Assembly: GCA_903925285.1 (NCBI GenBank)
Contig: CAIYET010000527.1
Span: 1 to 55,628, forward strand
Reading direction: 5' to 3'
From: Candidatus Hydrogenedentota bacterium
GTDB lineage: Bacteria; Hydrogenedentota; Hydrogenedentia; Hydrogenedentales; SLHB01
DNA: 55,628 nucleotides
This document shows positions 27,801-36,170 of this stretch, one piece after another (within the stretch, counting starts at the first letter, position 1; each line of letters begins with the position of its first letter). Both the position numbers and the translations under genes were made by a program. A model generated the notes under the pieces. It was not told the DNA's origin. It did not search any database and saw only the letters and a list, made by a program, of their open reading frames with translations.

Positions 27801-30800
27801 CCGCACGCGGCGCGATACTCGTCATCGTGGGCGGGATATTGTCCACGGCGAAGGTCGCGCTGGCGGATGGAATCACCGCGCCATTACCCGCAATGTCGGC
27901 TGCGGTGTTGGCGGTAATGGTAATACCCAAGGTTCCGCCGCCACTGATTCCCGTGAGCGCCACAGTCCGGGTCGTCGTGCCCGAACCACTGACGCTGACG
28001 CCGGTGGCGTTGGCGGTGCCGGTGCGCACCAGAGTGATATTACCGAAGGTGTTGCCCGCGCGAACCCCGCTGGCCAGCGAAATACTGCTGGCGCCATCAT
28101 ACGTGACAGTGAAGGTAACCGGGCCGGTTTGCGTATCCGTTACGGAGGGCGAACCGATCGTGACGCCTACCAACGTGTTGTCGACGGTCACCAAGGTGCT
28201 GGGGCCGGCCGCAAGAGAGAAGTTGTCGGTGACATCTTTTGCCGTGTTCGCGCCCAGCGAAATACTCAACGTGCCGTCGCCGCTTATGCCGGCCAACGTC
28301 ACCGTGCGCGTATTCGGCACGCCCAGATCCGATACCGTCACGGACGCTGCGGCAGCCGTGTCGGTTTGATTGAGCATAACGTCGCCGTTCGCCAAGGTGA
28401 TGGCCCCAACGCCAGCCACGTCGCTATAGGCAACCGTGTACGTAACACTGGGCTGCCCATTGCGCCAGTATAGAGCGGAGGGGGCGCTGATCGTTACCGT
28501 GGGTCCAGAGTTGTCCACGGAACAGGGCGTGCTGCTGGACAACGATGCCAAAGCGCTGTTACCGGCGGCATCAACAGCAGAACCTTCGTCAATGTACAAG
28601 CTGAGCGTGCCGTTGCCGGAAATATTGTCGATCGTAATGGTGCGCGTCGCCAGACCGGACCCGCTCACGGAAACATCGCCGCGCGCCGTGCCCGTCATGT
28701 TCAACGCCACCATATCGCTTATCAGACTGATCGCGTGGATGCCGCTGCCTGCATCATTGTACGTAACCGTATACGTGATCGGATCCACGGTGGTCAATGA
28801 CGCTGATGGCGCGCTGAACGTAATCGTCGGAGACGTGTTGTCCGCGATGAACGTCGCGCTCGGTCCCACGGCAGCAGTCGTATTCCCCGCCAGATCCGTG
28901 GCGGCGCCCGTTGCCAGCGAAATGCCTAACGTGCCTTCACCCGTGATGCCGTCAATTGTGATAGTACTGCTGGTCACGGCATTGACGATGTTGACGACAC
29001 CGTCCGCGCTGCCAGTCTTGTTCAACGTAACGCCTCCGGTCCCCAATGCAACGGGTCCCAGGCCGCTACCTACATCCGCGTAATTCACGGTATACGTCAC
29101 CGGGCCATGGTTGGCGGCCGTGGCCGATGGGGCGCCGATGGTCGCGGTCGGACGGTTGGCGATACCACCACCCACTTGCTTGAAACTGTTGTTCGGCACG
29201 TCCAGCGCCTGGCCGCGCGCGTCAAGGACATTCGATACCGCCAGCGAAATGGCCGCGCCATTATTGGTCATAGCGCCCGCCGTCCATGCCAGCAAATAGG
29301 TGCTCGTGGCTCCCTGCTGCGTCACCGCATCCGGATTCGCCGCCAACGTCCCTAGATCGGCGCCAGAAAGGGTATAGTTCACCGGGGTCAAGGCGCTCAC
29401 GCCCACGGCATGCCTGAAGGCCACATAGATCTCGTGGTCGGACTTGATGGAAGTCTGAACCACGGCGTTATCCGAGGTATCGATGGCTTGGCCACCGGAA
29501 TCGCTTACGTTTGAGACGACAACCGTGATATCGCCTGCATGCACCATCTCGCCCGCGTTCCAGATCAACTGATAGGTGCTGCCACCCACCAAAATGACGC
29601 TGTCCGGAATAAACGTCAAATTACCCACGCCCAGACCCGAAATCACGTAGTTGGCCGGCGTGCTAATGCCCCCTGCCGACATAGGCTTACTGAAGGCCGC
29701 GTTGATCGTATGCCCGTCGGCCTGCACCACAACCGACTGCAGCACTGGCGCATCGTTCAACACCTGGAACGTCGCACTCGGTCCTGCGGCGGGCGAACCC
29801 GTCGGCACGCTGTCATAGGCCGTGTTCGCATCCAGCGAGATCCCCAGCACGCCGATGCCGGTCACATTGTTGATCGTCACCGTGCGCGTAGCAAGCCCGG
29901 CGCCGCTGATGGCCACCGATCCCGTCGCCGACCCCGTGGTGTTCAATCGCACATCGGAGGCCAGCAACGTAATGGAGGATGCGCCCGTGTATGTGATGGT
30001 ATAGGTCACAGCGGCGCCTGTCGAGGAAACCGCCGAAGGAGCGCCGATGCTTACTGGTGGACCGGTATTATCCGCGATGAACGTCGCGCTCGGACCTGCC
30101 GCCGACGCGGTATTGCCCGCGCCGTCCACGGCCGAGCTGGCCGCTATCGAGATGCCCAGCGTGCCGTCGCCGATAACGTTGCCGAGGGTTACTGTGCTGG
30201 TCGGACCCGCCGTAACGGACACGGTCGCGTCGGCCGTACCGGTTTTGTTGAGCGTGATATCCGCTGGCGCCAAGGTAACACTGGCAATGCCGCTGCTGGC
30301 GTCCGCATACGTTACCGTATAGGTCACGGGTCCCGTGTTCGTACTGGAACGCGACGGGAATCCGATCATGGGTGTCGGACCGGCGCCGAGCGCTCCGCCC
30401 ACATGCGTGCCGACATTGTTGACGGCCGTCAAAGGCAGGGCACGGCTGTCGAGGACGCCAGCGACGGCCACGGCAACCGACGCACCCCCATTAGTCATCG
30501 CCCCGGCACCCCAGGCCAGCAGATAGGTGCTCGTGCTGCCCTGTTGGGTTACGGTATTCGGAATTGCGGCCAACGTACCTTGGTCACCGCCCGAAAGCGT
30601 GTAGTTCGCGGCCGTCGTCGCACTGGCGCCCACGGGTTGATGGAACGAGATGTAGATCTCGTGATCGGATTTCACCGCCGTCAAAATAGTGGTGTTGTCG
30701 CCCGTGTCGATGGTCTGGCCACCGGCGTCCGCAACGCCCGAGACCGCAACCGTAATATCGCCGCCACTCTTCATCTCGCCGGCAATCCAAGCCAGGCGGT

Positions 30801-33800
30801 ACGTATTCCCCGCCACGATTGTCACCGTATCGGGCGTCGGCGTCAGATTGCCGAGACCCGTCCCGGTGACGGCATAGTTCGCCGCCGTCGTCACGCCAGC
30901 GCCCATGGCCTTGCTGAACGTAACGTCCACCGACCGGCTCGAATGCACCGAGACCGCCGACAGAACCGGCGCCCAGTTCAGCGCCGTGAAGGTTGTGCTC
31001 GGGCCAGCCGCCGCCGCAGGGTTGCCCGCCGCGTCGGTCGCGGTATTGGCCGCAAGCGAAATTCCCAACAGGCCGGAGCCCGCTATACTCGAAATCGTGA
31101 CACGGCGCGTTGTCGCATTGATCAAGCTGACCGCTATCGCGCCATTCGCCGAGCCTACACGGTTCAACGTGACGTCCGTATCCGCCAACGTGATCGCACT
31201 GGCGCCGCCATACGTCACGTCAAAGGTAACGTTTGCGCCCGTCGTCGATGCCGCCGAAGGCGCGCCGATGCTGACGGTGGGCGCGGTGTTGTCAACGGTT
31301 ACCACGGCGCCGTCAGCCGGCGCCACGGCGAGATTGCCCGCGCCGTCGGCCGCCACGCCGGACGCGATGGCTATGTAAAATGTTCCATTGCCCGTGATGT
31401 TACTAACGGTTACCGTACTCACGCCACTGTCCGTGCTGACCCCTACGGTGCCGGTTGTGCCAGTCGTATGCAGCGTCACATCCGACGGCGCCAGCGTGAT
31501 GGCGCCCACGCCGCTGTGTGCGTCCGCATACGTCACCGGATACGCTACCGGTCCCGCGCTAGTCGTTGCAGGAGAGGGCGATCCGATGGTCGCCACCGGC
31601 GCGACACCCACGCCGCCGCCGCTGCCGCTATTCGGCGTACCGATAACGTTCCCAGAGGTATTGTCTTGCGCGTTTGCCGCAGTCACCGTAACCGTCCCGA
31701 GACCATACATCTCGCCGCTATCCCACGTCAGTAAATAGGTATTCGTCGGCGGCCCACCCACCCGATCCACGGTCGTGGGATTACTGGCTAATGTGCCTTG
31801 GCCTGTCCCGGAAAGCGTGTAGTTCGATGCCGTTATGTCGCCGGTTCCCATATTCTTGCTGAAGATCACGCGGACCGTCCGATTCGTCAGGGCGGTGACG
31901 TTGGTGACCACCGGCGCGACATTGTCAAAGTTGCGAACGAACTGCGTGGCGACCTGGGTCAAATTGCCTGCGGCATCCTGGGCCGCGCCCGCATTGATAT
32001 CCGCCGTAACGGTCACGCTACCGCCAGTAGGCGTCAGACCAAACGTATAGGTATCGCCGGAACCGGCGAACGAAGTCACGACCGCATTTGTTTTGAGGAT
32101 GTCGGTACTCGTGAATCCCAGAACCGGCTCGCTGAACGTCACCGTCACGGGTATCGGCGATACATTGGTGTACCCCGCCGGAGCAACCGTCGTCGAAGTA
32201 ATCGTCACGGTCGGAAGCAGACCTATCGCGCCCGCGATGTGCGTGCCGCTGTTGCCCGCGACGGAAACGGTATTGCCCGCCAAATCTTCCACATTACTCG
32301 TGTTCACCGTGATGGTAATATCGCCGCCGTTTTTCATTTCACCGGCGGTCCATGTCAAGCGGTAACGGTTCCCGCCCATATTGGCGACGCTGTTCGGCGA
32401 AGCGGCAAAGGCGCCGCGGCCCGTGCCCGACAACGTGTAATTCGAGGCCACCATCGCCCCGATGTTGCTCATCGGCTCGCTAAAGGTCACATCAACGGCC
32501 CCCCCAGTCAAGGTCCCGCTGATCACCGCCACTGTGTTCACAGTCGGCTGTATGCCAATGCCGCCGCCGGTATGCGTGCCCACATAACTCATGCCGGTGG
32601 TGCGAATTGGATTGCCGGCCGCATCCTTGACGCCAGTCACCGTGATAATCACGTCGCCGCCCTGAACCATCTCGCCCGTGGTCCAGGTCAGACGGTATAC
32701 GCCGACGCCCTGGTTCACAACCGTCGTCGGGTTGCTGGCCAGTAACGTGCCGGCTCCAGAACCCGATATGCTGTAGCAGCTCGGCGTCAGTGCATTCGGG
32801 ACGCCGGTTTCGAGCATCGCATCGTTGAAGGTTACGTCCACCACCAGGCCGGATACGACATTCACCGCCGTTACGTCTGGCGGAATACCCACTGCCCCGC
32901 CCGCGTCCGTGGCGCTGTTCGACGCCGTCACCGTATTGCCGGCCACATCCGTAACCGTCGCCGGCGTGACGGTGATCGTAATACTGCCTCCCGTAAGCAT
33001 TTCACCCAAAACCCATGTCAGGCGGTAGGTGTTGCCGCTTACGAATGCCACGCTGTCGGGATTATTTGCGAACGATCCCTTGCCTGCACCCGAAACCGTA
33101 TAGTTTGCCGCCGTGGTTACGCCGGCCCCACCCATCGGTTCACTGAAAACAATATCCACGTCATGGCCACCGGCCTGAACCACCACGGAAGACACTGTCG
33201 GCCGCACGCCGATACCGCCGCCCACGTGCGTGGCATAATAGGTTACGCCGATCGTGGCTATCGGATTGTTCGCCGCATCAAAAACACCCGCAACCGTAAT
33301 CGTCACGTCGCCGCCGAGCACCATCTCGCCGCTCGCCCACGTCAGGCGATACGTGTTCCCGCCATGGTTCACCGCACTCGTGGGATTGGCGGCCAAACTG
33401 CCCATCCCCGCACCCGATACCGTATAGCTGGCTGCCGTCAACACACTCGGCGAACCGGACTCCAGCATGGGTTCGCTAAAGGTTACATCCACAATCAGGC
33501 CCGACGCCACCGCCACCGAAGACACGGTGGGCGTGGAACCTAGCGCCCCGCCAAGTTGCGTGGCGCTATTCGTGGCCGTCACCGCGTTCCCCGCAAGATC
33601 CATCGCCGTTCCGCTGGTAACCGTTACAGTAATGTCGCCGCCGCCAGACATATCTTCGGTCGTAGGCCAGGTCAGGCGATAGATGTTGCCGCCAACCAAG
33701 GTCACGCTCGTGGGATTACTGGCCAGCGTCCCCTTCCCCGCACCCGATACCGTGTAGTTCACCGCAGTCGTCACACCCGCTCCGCCCATGGGTTCACTGT

Positions 33801-35016
33801 AGGCAATATCGATCTCATGTCCATCGGCTTGGGCCGTCACCGAAGATACCGTTGGCCGCACGCCGATACCGCCACCCGTATGCGTGGCGCTGGAACTAAC
33901 CGGATTACTCGCGAGGTCCGTCGCATTCGCCACCGCGATGTTCACGTCTCCGCCGATAGCCATCTCACCCGCGATCCAGGTCAGACGGTAGGTGTTGCCC
34001 GTAACGAGAGCGACGCTGTTCGGATTGTTCGCCAGCGTGCCCTTGCCCGTACCGGACACGGTATAGTTGGACGCCGTCGTTACGCCGCCCGCCGGTGCCA
34101 TCTGCTCGTCAAACGTCACGTCCACAGTCAACCCGGTTTGCACTTGGACCGTCTGTACCGTGGGCGGGGTCGTATCAGGCAGCAACGAAATGCCCAAGAC
34201 CGCCGCGCGCCCATTGATAGTGAGTGCGCCAAGCGATTCCACATTATTGGCTGCGGGCACGGTCGAGTAGTATCCCGACCCCCTTATTTGACCCGCAAGC
34301 AACGCATTAAACCCTACGTTCATCGAAGCAAGGAGCGGGACCGAAGTCGGGGTATAAACCGTGGCAGGAGTATTGGTCAATGTACCCCAAAGCACCATCG
34401 TATTATCGATAGTCGTGTCAATAGTCCCCGTGACGAGGGTTCTCGATGCCCCGGTGCCGGCGGACGATAAAATGGCTGTCTGAATCGGTTGAGCCACCTT
34501 CGATACACCCGCGAGGGCATATGCGCCTATGACACGGTTGGTCGGAACGCCGACGAAGGCCCACGCGACGGAAATGTTGGCGCCCCCGGCCCAACTCCCC
34601 TGATAATAGAACGTCTGAATGCGAACATCGCCAGTAACGGCATACTCGACGTTGCCCCCTGTAAACGCGGTGGCCGCGAAACCGTCCACGGTGACCGTCG
34701 CATTCTCGTTAAAGACCGCAGTGGCGTTCGAGGATTCAACAAAGACCACCACGCAGTCCGCCGGCGTGCCGCCGGGCACCGCAAGGGTCATGGGACTGGC
34801 CACGTTCACCGCACCTGCGTTAGAAGCAACGAAGGAAACCGCAGCGTCAGCGTTCCAACCTCCCAAGACGGTCAACACCATGAGACTCGCCGCCAACAAA
34901 ACGCGCGAAAGGCTTCCGTGCCTCCATAGGCTGCGCGTTCGGGCCCAGCTCGATACTGCGATTGAACGTGGCGCTACAACGCGCACGATTCCACCGATGG
35001 TAAGACGAGTTCTCAC
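24832..35016 (-). CDS. 3394-aa secreted Ig-like repeat protein ending in a parallel beta-helix
   Basis: I start at the GTG at 35016, which has a perfect AGGAGG 8 nt upstream, 26 codons inside the longest frame. A signal peptide (SRVLLAASLMVLTVLGGWNADA) leads into a domain of about 200 residues of unknown type. Two beta-sandwich modules then repeat about 13 times each. Module A (TTAANYTVSGAGKGTLA, NTYRLTWASGEM) resembles SbsA/Big-type Ig domains. Module B (IGAPSATSTRNGPITYTV, LNKTGTA, GDGTLGISIA, ATDVAGN) resembles Big/cadherin-like domains. The A modules cluster at the N-terminal end and B modules dominate the middle. The last 250 residues are a right-handed beta-helix of the DUF1565/NosD kind (TIIVRPGVYDENVALKSGTT, then CVNAGEG). 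It is probably an outer-surface adhesin or stalk. No enzyme motif or anchor is visible. Confidence 0.9.
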   Translation of the reverse strand: MRTRLTIGGIVRVVAPRSIAVSSWARTRSLWRHGSLSRVLLAASLMVLTVLGGWNADAAVSFVASNAGAVNVASPMTLAVPGGTPADCVVVFVESSNATAVFNENATVTVDGFAATAFTGGNVEYAVTGDVRIQTFYYQGSWAGGANISVAWAFVGVPTNRVIGAYALAGVSKVAQPIQTAILSSAGTGASRTLVTGTIDTTIDNTMVLWGTLTNTPATVYTPTSVPLLASMNVGFNALLAGQIRGSGYYSTVPAANNVESLGALTINGRAAVLGISLLPDTTPPTVQTVQVQTGLTVDVTFDEQMAPAGGVTTASNYTVSGTGKGTLANNPNSVALVTGNTYRLTWIAGEMAIGGDVNIAVANATDLASNPVSSSATHTGGGIGVRPTVSSVTAQADGHEIDIAYSEPMGGAGVTTAVNYTVSGAGKGTLASNPTSVTLVGGNIYRLTWPTTEDMSGGGDITVTVTSGTAMDLAGNAVTATNSATQLGGALGSTPTVSSVAVASGLIVDVTFSEPMLESGSPSVLTAASYTVSGAGMGSLAANPTSAVNHGGNTYRLTWASGEMVLGGDVTITVAGVFDAANNPIATIGVTYYATHVGGGIGVRPTVSSVVVQAGGHDVDIVFSEPMGGAGVTTAANYTVSGAGKGSFANNPDSVAFVSGNTYRLTWVLGEMLTGGSITITVTPATVTDVAGNTVTASNSATDAGGAVGIPPDVTAVNVVSGLVVDVTFNDAMLETGVPNALTPSCYSISGSGAGTLLASNPTTVVNQGVGVYRLTWTTGEMVQGGDVIITVTGVKDAAGNPIRTTGMSYVGTHTGGGIGIQPTVNTVAVISGTLTGGAVDVTFSEPMSNIGAMVASNYTLSGTGRGAFAASPNSVANMGGNRYRLTWTAGEMKNGGDITITVNTSNVEDLAGNTVSVAGNSGTHIAGAIGLLPTVTITSTTVAPAGYTNVSPIPVTVTFSEPVLGFTSTDILKTNAVVTSFAGSGDTYTFGLTPTGGSVTVTADINAGAAQDAAGNLTQVATQFVRNFDNVAPVVTNVTALTNRTVRVIFSKNMGTGDITASNYTLSGTGQGTLASNPTTVDRVGGPPTNTYLLTWDSGEMYGLGTVTVTAANAQDNTSGNVIGTPNSGSGGGVGVAPVATIGSPSPATTSAGPVAYPVTYADAHSGVGAITLAPSDVTLHTTGTTGTVGVSTDSGVSTVTVSNITGNGTFYIAIASGVAADGAGNLAVAPADGAVVTVDNTAPTVSIGAPSAASTTGANVTFDVTYGGASAITLADTDVTLNRVGSANGAIAVSLINATTRRVTISSIAGSGLLGISLAANTATDAAGNPAAAAGPSTTFTALNWAPVLSAVSVHSSRSVDVTFSKAMGAGVTTAANYAVTGTGLGNLTPTPDTVTIVAGNTYRLAWIAGEMKSGGDITVAVSGVADAGGQTIDTGDNTTILTAVKSDHEIYISFHQPVGASATTAANYTLSGGDQGTLAAIPNTVTQQGSTSTYLLAWGAGAMTNGGASVAVAVAGVLDSRALPLTAVNNVGTHVGGALGAGPTPMIGFPSRSSTNTGPVTYTVTYADASSGIASVTLAPADITLNKTGTADATVSVTAGPTSTVTLGNVIGDGTLGISIAASSAVDGAGNTASAAGPSATFIADNTGPPVSIGAPSAVSSTGAAVTYTITYTGASSITLLASDVRLNTTGSATGSVAISGAGLATRTVTINNVTGIGVLGISLDANTAYDSVPTGSPAAGPSATFQVLNDAPVLQSVVVQADGHTINAAFSKPMSAGGISTPANYVISGLGVGNLTFIPDSVILVGGSTYQLIWNAGEMVHAGDITVVVSNVSDSGGQAIDTSDNAVVQTSIKSDHEIYVAFRHAVGVSALTPVNYTLSGADLGTLAANPDAVTQQGATSTYLLAWTAGAMTNNGAAISLAVSNVLDARGQALDVPNNSFKQVGGGIANRPTATIGAPSATAANHGPVTYTVNYADVGSGLGPVALGTGGVTLNKTGSADGVVNIVNAVTSSTITIDGITGEGTLGISLATGAATDLAGNTTAAVGPSATFIADNTSPTITFSAPSASLTTVDPITYTVTYNDAGSGIHAISLISDMVALNMTGTARGDVSVSGSGLATRTITIDNISGNGTLSLYIDEGSAVDAAGNSALASLSSSTPCSVDNSGPTVTISAPSALYWRNGQPSVTYTVAYSDVAGVGAITLANGDVMLNQTDTAAAASVTVSDLGVPNTRTVTLAGISGDGTLSISLGANTAKDVTDNFSLAAGPSTLVTVDNTLVGVTIGSPSVTDTQTGPVTFTVTYDGASSISLASGVRAGNTFGNITLVRTGTANATGVSVSGSGTTTRTVALTGISGGGTLGITITANTAADIAGNGAVIPSASATFAVDNIPPTMTSIAPRADAQSIDVLFGEPMGLGVTTAANYTVSAAGAGNLAANPTSVALVAGNTYRLTWASGEMRQGSSVTVTALNVQDVAGNAIGATNNRSATALGIAPTVAIGAPSATSTRNGPITYTVAYNDVTSGIGAITLATANVTLNKTGTANCTWSVSGGGLSGRTVTLSNISGDGTLGISIAAGMATDVAGNTAPGAGPSATVMVDRTPPATPVISAPAVTATRTGPVIYTVTYSDAGSGIGTITLTSADVTLNTTGGVTGTASVTGTGTTTRTITVDNLLGNGTVGISIAADTAIDAMGNYAPAAGPSATAVVDDTAPAITISAPSSVLRRGNVGQTVTYTVTYTGQTAITLVDSDVTLDRTLTANGSVAVTGAGSTRTVTVSALTGDGTLGISIASGTATDASNNPAPAVGPSATFSVDSTCSMSIGSPSAADARTGPVTFTITYADATAATLVLGNITLDKTGTANGTVLVTGVGATTRTVTISGITGDGTLGITIVAGTATDTAGNSANGATSSTFNVDNTVPTLLADPLGVVVFSGGNGIITAEVDVSFSEAMDSAGVTDPTNYSVSGTGAGSLPTHPYYVELVSGNKYRLIWLDGQMIQGGNVTVAVNTANVRDRIGNLLGTPHTGTHTGGGIGGSPTTTIGAPSLLMSRGESVSYRVTYSSPGGIGSISLTTADITLSKTGSAYATVSVEGTDADNRVVVVDNITGVGTLRIWVAANTATDNWGNTLPAAGPSTRFSVDTSGSKSIVFLFVESGRGSKSSDGSSEHPFGTLGAAVEASGFNAGDTIIVRPGVYDENVALKSGTTLIGDEGASETVLIGVTAAVPVLTLAQGCEVSGLTISGLGDGVALDAPEGTNSVVTNCVIRDAATGVLVEAQALLAFLNNTVYGNSEYGTLAVADAMLEPFKNNILYANGVGLSAEGASVASNGFNCYGGNGVDAEGASLATTDFFANPGFADEADGKLELTPDSPCVNAGEGRATVGANDGTKAYKK

Positions 35017-35176
35017 AGTAATTTCCTCCTCATGTTGTACTTGCCCGCCCGCAATAAAACACATGGGGTCACAGCCACTTTCTCTACGTCCCATATGAAC
35101 GCCGAGCCTTTACAAGGCATGGAGCTACACTCCACCCGAGCGGTTTATCGGCAAATCACACCAAAACTTTAGAGAT

Positions 35177-35182
35177 ATTATA
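35177..35182 (-). promoter_or_regulatory. Possible -10 of the 3394-aa gene
   Basis: A perfect TATAAT on the minus strand lies in an AT-rich stretch about 160 bp upstream of the GTG start. No good -35 sits 16-18 bp further up, so support is limited. Confidence 0.3.
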
Positions 35183-35403
35183 GACGGAAAAGATGCTTAT
35201 CCGACTATAACCTTCAAGACATGGAAAAAACCAAACATCTTGTGGCAAAAAAACGCAACACAACAAGATGACGGGGCTCCTATGCCTGATTTCGCCGATA
35301 ATCCCGATTACCTAGCACCATTATACCATAAATTCACGTAATTGCAAGATGTCCTTCCCTTTCCTTCCTGAAAATCCTCTCCTGTCCTTCATGAAAACTC
35401 ATC

Positions 35404-35431
35404 CGGCGACAATTGATTGATTCTGAACAGC
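35404..35431. repeat. Second copy of the 28-bp shared sequence
   Basis: It matches 16763-16790 at 25 of 28 positions and lies just downstream of the transposase remnant. TTCCTGAAAATCC also occurs twice nearby, before and after this sequence, as might be expected at the worn end of an insertion element. Confidence 0.55.
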
Positions 35432-35439
35432 TGTCTTTC

Positions 35440-35801
35440 CTGAAAATCCATCCGGGCAGATCAAGGCGAGTTTCGGACGCAACCTTATGGTTCGAATCAG
35501 TTCTTTCACTTCATTCGGAATAGGAGGACGGCCGGGTTTGCCAGAACTGGACAGCCTCTTCCAGTATTCCCTGAATCGTTTACGCTGCCAGCGGATGACG
35601 GTTTCCGGTTTCACAAAAATGACCACATCCTTCCACCCGCTCCAAGCCCTCAACAGAAGGCGCCAGAGAATGCGGTCGGCTGACTCTTCGTTGGTATACG
35701 CAGTGCTAATGCCGCAGCGCCAGATTCTCTGCTTGAAGGGCCGCTCGTGACCTGAAGGTCGAGGCCAAGAAACTGATGCATAGTTTGATGAGTTCAATCA
35801 T
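35440..35801 (-). pseudogene. Remnant of a DDE integrase-type transposase
   Basis: A start at 35801 reads MIELIKLCISFLAS, then SRAALQAENLALRH and a stop. This is the typical N-terminus of an IS481/IS3-like integrase-core transposase. Another frame picks up the family's next conserved block (LLRAWSGWKDVVIFVKPETV, then IRWQRKRFREYW, GKPGRPPIPNEVKELIR). The coding sequence then fails before the catalytic DDE domain, which is absent from the window. A frameshift plus a large 3' deletion explain this. It is non-functional. Confidence 0.8.
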
Positions 35802-36170
35802 GTCCGCTCCGATGACGCCTCCAACAACGACGTTTTACTAAGGGAAAAGCGCAGCAAATGAGTGAAGCGGAACTTGACGAATTCATGACCAACGCCGCTA
35901 CCCTAAGTCCTTGTCAACCAACGAGGACGAGTTTTCAGCAACGGCAGGTTCGTTGCAGGACAGGAAATGCTTGTTTCTAAGCCGTCTTGCGGCAATAATG
36001 CTGAGCGTCGACGTAATTCCAAAAGATTTGGAGAAGCCTGCGCCTACGGCGGCCCCTGTGATTTCGTCTGTTTGTAGAGCAGATGCAGCACATCTGGGAC
36101 ATTGCTCGCTGTGAGAAATCTCCGCGCGTTGGAGTGATGGAACAAATTGCCAAGAAAAGGATGTTTACCG
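35802..36170. other. Intergenic stretch, no convincing gene
   Basis: The plus strand has a 40-codon frame (MSEAELDEFM at 35858) without a good ribosome site or recognisable product. The region otherwise looks like degraded mobile-element flank and the upstream region of the 725-aa gene. Confidence 0.5.

Noticed and set aside
29539-31734. 731-codon plus-strand frame
   Set aside because: It is antisense to the Ig-repeat gene. Its apparent internal repetition only mirrors the repeats on the coding strand.
35480-35505. GGTTCGAATC, like a tRNA T-loop
   Set aside because: It lies in the transposase remnant, and no acceptor or anticodon stem can be formed around it.
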